Positions 1 to 5,118 of a stretch of DNA of 5,118 bases are shown one piece after another (positions within the stretch are counted from its first letter, which is position 1; each line of letters begins with the position of its first letter). The stretch is from contig CAZBWS010000109.1 in assembly GCA_964495705.1 (NCBI GenBank), positions 1 to 5,118 on the forward strand, written 5' to 3'. The DNA is from CAZBWS01 sp964495705 (GTDB lineage Bacteria; Pseudomonadota; Gammaproteobacteria; HTCC5015). The translations under genes and the position numbers were made by a program. Under the pieces are notes generated by a model, which did not search any database, was not told the origin of the DNA, and saw nothing but the letters and a program-made list of their open reading frames with translations.

Positions 1-600
1 GAGCAAGCTATCCTCGCCGCTAATTTAGACGAAGAAGACCTAAGCCAGTTACGCAATAAAGCCTTCGCCCTCGCCAAGGAAAAGCTCGACGCCGACAACG
101 CCTATAATTTAATCAAATGGCTAGAGCGCATCGTTAAGGTTATCGATAAAACCCGCCCAGAAGCAGGCGACAGCCAAGTCTACTTCAGTCCAGGGAAAGA
201 CTGTTTAACGCAAATCAAATGGCAGTTAGACAACGCCAAAAACAGCATTGATATCTGCGTATTCACCATCACTGACAATCGCATTGGCTCTAGCATTTTG
301 GACGCGCATAAGCGCGGGGTAAAAGTACGCATTATCAGCGATAACGATAAGGCCTTAGATAAAGGCAGTGATATCCAGCAATTTCTGAATGCGGATATGC
401 CAGTGAGGCTAGATAAAACGGATAACCACATGCATCACAAGTTTGCTGTGATTGACGGCAAGACTTTAATCAATGGCTCATTCAACTGGACACGCAGTGC
501 CACAGACTACAACCACGAGAACGTTGTTGTGCATAATAATATGCAACTGTGTAAGGATTTTTCACAACATTTTGAACAGCTATGGAAGAAGTTTAAATAA
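1..600 (+). CDS. Phospholipase D-like (single HKD) domain protein, 5'-truncated by window edge
   Basis: The frame is open from base 1 to the TAA at 598-600, giving 199 residues; the true start lies left of the window. Residues 1-55 are charged and probably helical. A PLD-type fold follows, beginning near the VYFSPG stretch at residues 60-65. The signature H-x-K-x4-D is at H145, K147 and D152 (bases 433-456), followed by G159-S160-F161-N162, the usual GSxN continuation. Only one HKD motif is visible. Known single-HKD relatives (Nuc endonuclease, mitochondrial cardiolipin hydrolase) form the active site as dimers and cleave phosphodiester bonds by way of a phospho-histidine. Whether the substrate here is nucleic acid or phospholipid cannot be told. 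No membrane segment is visible in the part present. A second HKD could lie in the missing N-terminus, but the remaining C-terminal half fits the small single-domain type. The gene ends one base before the stop codon of the convergent MFS gene. Confidence 0.85.
   Translation, partial: EQAILAANLDEEDLSQLRNKAFALAKEKLDADNAYNLIKWLERIVKVIDKTRPEAGDSQVYFSPGKDCLTQIKWQLDNAKNSIDICVFTITDNRIGSSILDAHKRGVKVRIISDNDKALDKGSDIQQFLNADMPVRLDKTDNHMHHKFAVIDGKTLINGSFNWTRSATDYNHENVVVHNNMQLCKDFSQHFEQLWKKFK
389..397 (+). repeat. ATGCGGATA motif copy, inside the PLD-like gene
   Basis: Exact copy of the 9-mer that recurs across this window. The codons here read Asn-Ala-Asp. Other exact copies are at 1519-1527 (+), 1784-1792 (-), 2684-2692 (-), 2819-2827 (-) and 5089-5097 (+). 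A copy cut by the right edge lies at 5111-5118 (-). Confidence 0.55.
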
Positions 601-601
601 A

Positions 602-1750
602 CTACCACTGGGCTTGGGGCTGGCGCTTTACAAAGCGCATCCCCAACACTACCACTAACACGCCTAATCCGGCGATAGCGGCAGAGGCTAGATAAGTAAA
701 CTCGCCGCCGTAGGCTTCCCATAGGTAGCCGCTGAGTAGCGCGCCTACTGCCCCTCCTGCACCAAAGCTCATAGAAGAATATAACGCCTGCCCACGCCCC
801 TGTAAGCGGCCTTTAAAAACCTGGTGCACGATAACAATGGATGCCGCGTGGAATATACCGAAGCTAGCCGCATGCAATAACTGGGCGAACAGCAGTATGG
901 GTACGGACTCTATACAATAAGCAATCAATACCCAGCGCAATGAAGTTAACGCCATACTGATAACCAACATGCCATAGATGCCGAAGCGTTGCATAAAGCT
1001 GCGCATAAAGGCAAACACCAACACTTCTGCAACCACTCCCAGCCCCCACAGCAAACCCACGGTGGATTTGCTGTAGCCTGCTTGCTCTAGGTAAATAGAG
1101 AAAAAAGTATAGTAACTGCCATGGCTGAGTTGAATTAAAAAGCACGCGATAAAAAAAGCAATCACATAGGGCTTTTTTAATATAGGCAGTATAGAAACGC
1201 TGCTGTCACTATGTTCGGGGCTATGATCTTTTACCCATAAGCTCACTAGCGCCACGCCGATAAGCATAAACAACATAAATATGGCAATAGCGCTAACGCC
1301 GTAATACTCCTGCCACCACCCCAGGGCAACGGCAGTTACAATAAAGCCAACAGAGCCCCACAGGCGAATATGGCTATACAGGCCATGATCATCTTTTACA
1401 TAGTTCATAGTGGCCGTCTCAAACTGGGGCAGCACGGCATTCCAAAAGAAACTATATACCGCCATGATAGCCGCCAACCACACAAAGCCCTGCCCCCACC
1501 ATATACCCGCAAAAGCCAATGCGGATAATCCGCTAGCAATGCGAATAAGTGCTGTGCGATGCCCAGTATGGTCCGCAATCCAGCCCCACACATAGGGCGC
1601 GAAAATTTTCGTGCCCATCGAGATAGCAATCAACTGGCCAATGGCTTGTGAGCCATAGCCTAGAGAGGCTAAATAAGGCGCCCAATAGGGAACAAAAACG
1701 CCTAGTGAAGCGAAGTAGAAAAAATAGGAGGCAGAGAGGCGGCTATGCAA
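602..1750 (-). CDS. MFS transporter, HcaT / phenylpropionate-permease type (MFS_1_like)
   Basis: The protein has 382 residues and about 12 hydrophobic segments, the normal size for this family, and is an inner-membrane secondary transporter. A cytoplasmic loop at residues 56-68 (G-WIAD-HTGHR) matches MFS motif A. The QGRGQALYSS stretch near residues 317-326, followed by SFGAGGAVG, is characteristic of HcaT-like proteins. Substrate specificity is unknown; the 3-phenylpropionate label belongs to E. coli HcaT and should not be transferred. The start is TTG at 1750. No ATG, GTG or other TTG lies between the upstream in-frame stop (1774-1772) and the first membrane segment, and the next ATG (residue 45) would delete that segment. 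No good Shine-Dalgarno precedes it. It follows the lipoprotein gene by 48 bases, which contain a hairpin. A similar transporter lies beside aroC in Pseudomonas, which supports a long-standing neighbourhood. Confidence 0.88.
   Translation of the reverse strand: MHSRLSASYFFYFASLGVFVPYWAPYLASLGYGSQAIGQLIAISMGTKIFAPYVWGWIADHTGHRTALIRIASGLSALAFAGIWWGQGFVWLAAIMAVYSFFWNAVLPQFETATMNYVKDDHGLYSHIRLWGSVGFIVTAVALGWWQEYYGVSAIAIFMLFMLIGVALVSLWVKDHSPEHSDSSVSILPILKKPYVIAFFIACFLIQLSHGSYYTFFSIYLEQAGYSKSTVGLLWGLGVVAEVLVFAFMRSFMQRFGIYGMLVISMALTSLRWVLIAYCIESVPILLFAQLLHAASFGIFHAASIVIVHQVFKGRLQGRGQALYSSMSFGAGGAVGALLSGYLWEAYGGEFTYLASAAIAGLGVLVVVLGMRFVKRQPQAQW
616..644. terminator. Imperfect hairpin at the convergent gene ends (possible terminator)
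   Basis: GGGG (616-619) can pair with CCCC (641-644), and GCGCTTT (623-629) with AAAGCGC (632-638), with a small internal loop between the two stems. It lies inside the 3' end of the MFS gene, just past the PLD-gene stop. This is where a terminator for the rightward PLD transcript would be expected. No T-run follows on either strand, so it may be only coding sequence. Confidence 0.22.
1519..1527 (+). repeat. ATGCGGATA motif copy, inside the MFS gene
   Basis: Exact copy on the strand opposite to the gene. It overlaps the perfect 13-base palindrome GCGGATAATCCGC (1521-1533). A one-mismatch copy, ATGCGAATA, follows at 1539-1547. Confidence 0.55.
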
Positions 1751-1761
1751 TGAGTAAGGAG

Positions 1762-1792
1762 ATACGGATAGTCATTTACAGACTATCCGCAT
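1762..1792 (-). terminator. Hairpin built from an inverted pair of the ATGCGGATA motif, after the lipoprotein gene
   Basis: A 9-bp perfect stem (1765-1773 with 1781-1789) encloses a 7-base loop (1774-1780). One arm carries an exact ATGCGGATA (1784-1792, minus). The other carries ATACGGATA (1762-1770, plus), one mismatch away. It begins seven bases beyond the lipoprotein stop and ends 12 bases before the MFS TTG start. No T-run follows the stem on the minus strand, so intrinsic termination is uncertain. It could instead attenuate or stabilise the mRNA between the two genes. It shares stem sequence and loop length with the hairpin at 5090-5118. Confidence 0.5.
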
Positions 1793-1798
1793 AGCGAT

Positions 1799-2227
1799 CT
1801 AGTAAATAACTGAACGCAGCATTGCCATGTAATCAAAGTTAGCACCCGCTACACAGCTTTTTATTTCTGAAGCACGCTCAGGATGCATTAAGGAATGCCT
1901 TACACTCATGCACGTCGCATAGTGTGTGGCAAAGGCTGCCGAGCTCACGCCTGCTCCGCCAGAAAGATTTTGAGCCGTATCAAAGCACGCATCAGAAAAG
2001 GTTTGCTGTTCAGTCACGCACGCCGATTCGCTGAGGCCAATACAGTTCTGATAAGTTGGCTGGGAGCAAAACATCTTCGGGCCTTTCGCCTTAATCTGAG
2101 ACTGAAGCAATGAGCCGATAATTGAAGGCGATGCCGCGCTAGACTTGACGCCGCCACCGAGCGCATTACAGCCCGTTAGAGAGAGTGCCAGGCACAGGCC
2201 AAAAATAACTTTGATTTGAGTGAACAT
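1799..2227 (-). CDS. Small Cys-rich lipoprotein of unknown function
   Basis: The protein has 142 residues. A lysine-containing N-terminus and a hydrophobic stretch (about residues 7-18) end in the lipobox L17-T18-G19-C20, so signal peptidase II processing and lipid attachment at C20 are expected. The residue after C20 is Asn rather than Asp, which favours the outer membrane. The mature part has six Cys (54, 62, 70, 81, 106, 125), an even number that would allow three disulfides in the periplasm. I do not recognise the family. I chose ATG at 2227: a GGAA sits seven bases upstream, and the signal peptide then has normal length. An in-frame TTG at 2239 would add four residues. The gene lies 37 bases after aroC on the same strand, so co-transcription is likely, and is followed by a motif-bearing hairpin. 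Confidence 0.75.
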   Translation of the reverse strand: MFTQIKVIFGLCLALSLTGCNALGGGVKSSAASPSIIGSLLQSQIKAKGPKMFCSQPTYQNCIGLSESACVTEQQTFSDACFDTAQNLSGGAGVSSAAFATHYATCMSVRHSLMHPERASEIKSCVAGANFDYMAMLRSVIY

Positions 2228-2264
2228 GTTTATTTCCAAATATTAAAAAACTAAAGCCACATAA

Positions 2265-3371
2265 CTAAATATGTTCAGCTGCCTTAGCGGGGATAGTAAA
2301 GTCCGTTCGCACATCCGCACATTGGGCGCGGTGGCGCATCATATGATCCATTAACACCAGTGCCAGCATGGCCTCGGCAATCGGCGTGGCTCGAATACCT
2401 ACGCAAGGGTCGTGACGGCCCTTGGTAATCACTTCAATCGGCTCGCCTTGCTTGTTCACGCTGCGCCCAGGCAAGTGCAGGCTCGAAGTGGGCTTAATCG
2501 CCACATTAACGATAATATCTTGGCCACTGGTAAGGCCGCCTAAGCAACCTCCGGCATTATTTGACAAAAAACCCTCGGGGACAATTTCGTCGCGGTGCTG
2601 TGTTCCCTTTTGCGTAACCGAATCAAAACCCGCCCCAATCTCTACCCCCTTAGCCGCATTGATGGACATCATGGCAAAGGCGATATCCGCATCGATGCGG
2701 TCATACACGGGCTCACCCCAACCGACAGGCACACCTGTGGCGACAGCAGTGACCTGCGCCCCAATAGAGTCGCCCTCTTTACGAAGGGCATTCATATAGA
2801 TTTCCAGCTCTTCTAGCTTATCCGCATCGGGGCAAAAGAAAGGGTTAGTCTCAACTACATCCCAGTCTATTTTTTCTGCTTTGATAGGCCCCAGCTGAGA
2901 TAAGTAGCCACGAATTTGGATATTAAACTTCTCAGCCAAGTATTTCTTGGCAATCGCCGCCGCGGCAACGCGCACCGCTGTTTCGCGAGCAGAGGATCGG
3001 CCGCCGCCGCGATAATCGCGCTCACCGTACTTTTTATAGTAGGTGTAATCTGCATGAGCAGGGCGAAACTGCTCGGCAATATTGCCATAATCCTTAGAGC
3101 GCTGATCGGTATTCTCAATCATTAAGGCAATGGATGTACCCGTCGTCTTGCCTTCAAACACACCTGATAAAATCTTCACCTGGTCTGGTTCATTGCGCTG
3201 AGTCACAAACTTTGATGTACCAGGGCGGCGCCGATCAAGGTCGTGCTGAATATCTGCCTCACATAGCGCTAAGCCGGGAGGGCAACCGTCAACAATGCAA
3301 CCGATAGCCACACCGTGGCTTTCGCCAAAACTGGTGACCGTGAATAATTTACCAATAGAATTTCCAGACAT
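2265..3371 (-). CDS. aroC: Chorismate synthase
   Basis: Converts 5-enolpyruvylshikimate-3-phosphate to chorismate by a 1,4-anti-elimination of phosphate that needs reduced FMN. This is the last shikimate-pathway step before aromatic amino acids, folate and quinones; the enzyme is cytosolic and tetrameric. At 368 residues the protein has normal bacterial length. Family signatures are all present: GESHG with H19, the DLDRRRPG segment (44-51), RPAHADYTY with the second active-site His at H106, RGGGRSSARET (121-131), and D342-H343-x2-R346 near the C-terminus. RPAHAD instead of RPGHAD is also found in pseudomonads and is not a defect. ATG at 3371 gives the conserved MSGNSIGKLF start, although the Shine-Dalgarno is weak. 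It is the first gene of a leftward cluster with the lipoprotein and MFS genes, and it diverges from the protease gene. Confidence 0.98.
   Translation of the reverse strand: MSGNSIGKLFTVTSFGESHGVAIGCIVDGCPPGLALCEADIQHDLDRRRPGTSKFVTQRNEPDQVKILSGVFEGKTTGTSIALMIENTDQRSKDYGNIAEQFRPAHADYTYYKKYGERDYRGGGRSSARETAVRVAAAAIAKKYLAEKFNIQIRGYLSQLGPIKAEKIDWDVVETNPFFCPDADKLEELEIYMNALRKEGDSIGAQVTAVATGVPVGWGEPVYDRIDADIAFAMMSINAAKGVEIGAGFDSVTQKGTQHRDEIVPEGFLSNNAGGCLGGLTSGQDIIVNVAIKPTSSLHLPGRSVNKQGEPIEVITKGRHDPCVGIRATPIAEAMLALVLMDHMMRHRAQCADVRTDFTIPAKAAEHI
2684..2692 (-). repeat. ATGCGGATA motif copy, inside aroC
   Basis: Exact copy on the coding strand, within codons for Asp-Ala-Asp (the DADIAF stretch of AroC). 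Only 126 bases separate it from the next copy at 2819-2827. Confidence 0.5.
2819..2827 (-). repeat. ATGCGGATA motif copy, inside aroC (second)
   Basis: Exact copy on the coding strand, again within codons for Asp-Ala-Asp (PDADKL). It has the same strand and the same phase relative to the codons as the copy at 2684-2692. Confidence 0.5.
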
Positions 3372-3507
3372 GGGCGCATTTTACGAGACTTTCCCACAAA
3401 GCGCGAGGCGCATCGCATGAATAATCGTATATCAAGCAGATTTTTTAAACAGGCGACTCCGCGCATAAAATTAATTACACTCTGATCAGTATTAAAATGA
3501 GCCAGCT
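3372..3507. promoter_or_regulatory. Divergent intergenic region between aroC and the protease gene, likely holding both promoters
   Basis: Both flanking genes start here and point outwards, so promoters for each are expected. Rightward, TAAAAT (3466-3471) with TTTAAA 16 bases upstream (3444-3449) is a weak sigma-70-like pair. Leftward, TTTAAA (3449-3444) with GATTAT 17 bases downstream is equally weak. An 8-base palindrome, CTGATCAG (3482-3489), lies near the protease start. The region is A/T-rich, but no recognised operator is seen. Confidence 0.35.
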
Positions 3508-4044
3508 ATGACAGACAGCCCCCAAACACCTGACGAACCAGCCACTAGCAGCCGTATAGGGCAAGGTATGCTTACGCTGTTTTGGTTACTCGTACTCGGT
3601 TTAACCACCCTTTTTTGCCAAGACTACCTAGAAAAGCGTGAGAACCCCAACCACACACTAGATAGTCGCACTCATTCAAGCGGACTGCGCGAGGTCGTAC
3701 TGCAACGCAACGCCTATGGGCATTACGTTAGCCCCGGGAAAATCAACGGTGTCGATGTCACTTTTTTCTTAGACACCGGCGCAACGGGCGTTAGCATTCC
3801 CGAACATATCGCTGAAAAAATAGGCCTGCAACGTGGCTATCAATATCAAAGCTCCACCGCCAATGGCACGATTGATGTCTATTCAGCCGAACTAGACAAA
3901 GTAGAACTTGGCGCTATTCAGCTTTATGATGTTCGCGGTAGTATCAATCCGCACTATGAAGAAGATGACATATTGCTGGGAATGAGCTTTCTAAAACACC
4001 TTGAAATGGCCCAGAAAGGCAGCACACTTACATTGCGCCAATAA
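3508..4044 (+). CDS. Membrane-anchored retropepsin-like aspartic protease (clan AA, TIGR02281-like)
   Basis: The protein has 178 residues. A hydrophilic N-terminus (1-20) is followed by one membrane segment (about 21-37) and a retropepsin-type domain (about 60-178). The catalytic motif D89-T-G-A with flanking FFL and GVSIP is clear. The matching hydrophobic-hydrophobic-Gly element is ILLGMSFL (155-162). One DTGA motif means a homodimer would be needed for a complete active site, as in retroviral proteases. Length and layout match the bacterial family of single-pass aspartic proteases whose substrates are mostly unknown. The positive-inside rule is ambiguous here, so the side on which the domain lies is inferred (periplasmic is likelier). 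ATG at 3508 is the start; it has no strong Shine-Dalgarno and overlaps the TGA of a four-codon reading frame beginning at 3497. The ArsM-like gene follows 65 bases downstream on the same strand with no clear terminator between. Confidence 0.88.
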   Translation: MTDSPQTPDEPATSSRIGQGMLTLFWLLVLGLTTLFCQDYLEKRENPNHTLDSRTHSSGLREVVLQRNAYGHYVSPGKINGVDVTFFLDTGATGVSIPEHIAEKIGLQRGYQYQSSTANGTIDVYSAELDKVELGAIQLYDVRGSINPHYEEDDILLGMSFLKHLEMAQKGSTLTLRQ

Positions 4045-4109
4045 ACTGGGAACTTTCAGTACATACAGGGTCATAAGACCTAATCAAATCACTAACAATG
4101 AGATAACGA

Positions 4110-5081
4110 ATGTCCGCCTACCTAGAAACTACTAAAGACGTCTACCGCGAAGCTGCCCTCAAGCCCGACGAAGGCCTGTGCTGCACCACCACCCCGATCT
4201 GGCAGCTGCCTGACCTAGATATTCCTAACATCATGTTGGAAATGAACTATGGCTGCGGCAGTACAACTCATCCGCGTGATTTGGTTAACGACCCAACTAT
4301 TTTATATGTGGGTGTTGGCGGTGGTATGGAAGTGCTGCAGTTTTCCTACTTCAGCCGCCGTCCAGGCGCCGTCATTGGCATAGACCCTGTGGACGAGATG
4401 CGTGAAGCCTGTTCACAAAACTTGGCTATTGCCGAACAGCAGAACGCCTGGTTCAAGAAAGATTTTGTAGACCTGCGCGCTGGCGACGCTCTTGACCTTC
4501 CTATTGAAGACAACTCGGTTGATGTGGCTGCGCAAAACTGCTTATTCAATATTTTTGATGGCGAGCATCTAGATAAAGCCATTGCAGAAATGTACCGCGT
4601 AATTAAGCCCTACGGCAGACTCGTTCTCTCCGACCCCGTTTGTGAACAAGTAATGCCTGAAAACCTGCGTGTCGATGAGCGCTTGCGCGCCCTGTGCCTC
4701 AGCGGCGCTATTCCTATGCAAGATTATATTAAACGCTTAACCGATGCGGGTTTCGGCACCATTGAAGTGCGTGCCAAGCGCCCTTATCGCGTACTCGATA
4801 CTGCGCATTATGAAACGGATGAAAACATCCTTATCGAAAGCGTAGAAATCTGTGCCATCAAAGACCCCATGCCTGCAGATGGCCCCTGTGTATTCACAGG
4901 GCGCACAGCAATCTACTTGGGCAATGAAGAAATCTTTGATGATGGTAACGGCCATATCATGACCTACAATCAGCCAATTGCGGTATGTGATAAAACGGCA
5001 GGAAACCTAGAAGCCTTAAACAACCCTGAACTATTTATTTCAGAGAGCAATAACTTCTACGACGGTGGCGGTTGCTGCTAA
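4110..5081 (+). CDS. arsM: SAM-dependent arsenite methyltransferase, ArsM type (probably of the arsenosugar-associated subgroup)
   Basis: The protein has 323 residues. A class I methyltransferase core spans about 55-220: SAM motif I VGVGGGMEV (67-75), acidic strand-2 end IDPVDEM (91-97), motif GDALDLP (125-131), and the YRVIKPYGRLVLSD helix-strand (162-175). C144 in QNCLFN and C196 in ALCLSGA occupy the positions of the paired arsenic-binding Cys of ArsM enzymes (N-C-V-I-N and G-C-V-A-G-A in typical members). Cys are also clustered in the N-terminus (C24, C25, C49), and the tail ends GGGCC (C322, C323). A C-terminal extension of about 95 residues beyond the core is larger than in compact ArsM proteins. 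Expected reaction: SAM-dependent methylation of As(III), using thiols, in the cytosol. The subgroup call, in which ArsM feeds a radical-SAM ArsS, is from remembered sequence resemblance and is inference. No ArsR-type operator was recognised upstream. Confidence 0.75.
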   Translation: MSAYLETTKDVYREAALKPDEGLCCTTTPIWQLPDLDIPNIMLEMNYGCGSTTHPRDLVNDPTILYVGVGGGMEVLQFSYFSRRPGAVIGIDPVDEMREACSQNLAIAEQQNAWFKKDFVDLRAGDALDLPIEDNSVDVAAQNCLFNIFDGEHLDKAIAEMYRVIKPYGRLVLSDPVCEQVMPENLRVDERLRALCLSGAIPMQDYIKRLTDAGFGTIEVRAKRPYRVLDTAHYETDENILIESVEICAIKDPMPADGPCVFTGRTAIYLGNEEIFDDGNGHIMTYNQPIAVCDKTAGNLEALNNPELFISESNNFYDGGGCC

Positions 5082-5088
5082 ACAGTTG

Positions 5089-5118
5089 ATGCGGATAGGC
5101 TGCTCTAGCCTATCCGCA
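5089..5118 (+). terminator. Strong hairpin after arsM, built from an inverted pair of the ATGCGGATA motif
   Basis: A perfect 11-bp stem (TGCGGATAGGC at 5090-5100 with its complement at 5108-5118) encloses a 7-base loop (5101-5107). It begins eight bases after the arsM stop. The left arm contains a full ATGCGGATA (5089-5097). The right arm ends at the window edge, so its final base and any T-run cannot be seen. Position and stem strength suit a transcription terminator. The stem shares the 10-mer ATGCGGATAG with the hairpin at 1762-1792. Confidence 0.62.

Noticed and set aside
507..722. 71-codon minus-strand frame spanning the PLD/MFS junction.
   Set aside because: It overlaps two convincing genes in other frames and shows no protein-like features.
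2249..2275. ACATA/TATGT inverted repeat around the aroC stop followed by a T-rich stretch on the minus strand, considered as a terminator.
   Set aside because: The stem is five A/T-rich pairs, and the T-run is separated from it by several bases.
2422..2799. 125-codon open frame on the plus strand inside aroC.
   Set aside because: It is antisense to a complete, highly conserved aroC, and its translation resembles no known protein.
3497..3511. Four-codon reading frame (ATG AGC CAG CTA TGA) overlapping the protease start codon.
   Set aside because: It has no Shine-Dalgarno of its own, and such short frames arise easily by chance. Translational coupling is possible but unsupported.
4067..4081. 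Small hairpin GGTC-ATAA-GACC between the protease and arsM genes.
   Set aside because: Only four to five pairs and no T-run, too weak to call a terminator or operator.
4098..4106. Two-codon frame ATG AGA TAA just upstream of arsM.
   Set aside because: Too short to mean anything by itself, and no leader-peptide character.

Overview
This window looks like chromosomal DNA of a gammaproteobacterium, plausibly marine. The evidence is an AroC close to the Pseudomonas and enteric type, an aroC/MFS-transporter neighbourhood like that in pseudomonads, and intermediate base composition. It holds six protein genes, the first cut by the left edge, and no RNA gene, insertion sequence or CRISPR array.

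Layout. Bases 1-600 (+) hold the C-terminal part of a phospholipase D-like (single HKD) protein. It meets tail-to-tail, with one base between the stop codons, a leftward group of three genes. Read in transcription order these are aroC (3371-2265, chorismate synthase), a small Cys-rich lipoprotein (2227-1799) and an HcaT-type MFS transporter (1750-602). A 136-bp divergent gap (3372-3507) separates aroC from a rightward pair: a membrane-anchored retropepsin-like aspartic protease (3508-4044) and a SAM-dependent methyltransferase of the ArsM arsenite-methylating type (4110-5081). A strong hairpin follows that gene and runs to the window edge.

How the genes relate. AroC completes the shikimate pathway. 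The transporter next to it probably moves a small organic acid or metabolite, but its substrate cannot be read from the sequence. The methyltransferase suggests arsenic methylation, possibly as the first step of arsenosugar synthesis. If so, a partner radical-SAM gene (arsS) may lie beyond the right edge.

The most unusual signal is a short word rather than a gene. The 9-mer ATGCGGATA occurs six times in full, counting both strands, plus once truncated at the right edge, against about 0.04 expected by chance. Four copies lie inside genes. The others build two intergenic hairpins with 7-nt loops. Dispersed coding copies together with inverted pairs behind genes is the pattern shown by DNA uptake sequences in Neisseriaceae and Pasteurellaceae. 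I propose it as a candidate uptake-like or other genome-wide repeat, to be tested by a whole-genome word count.
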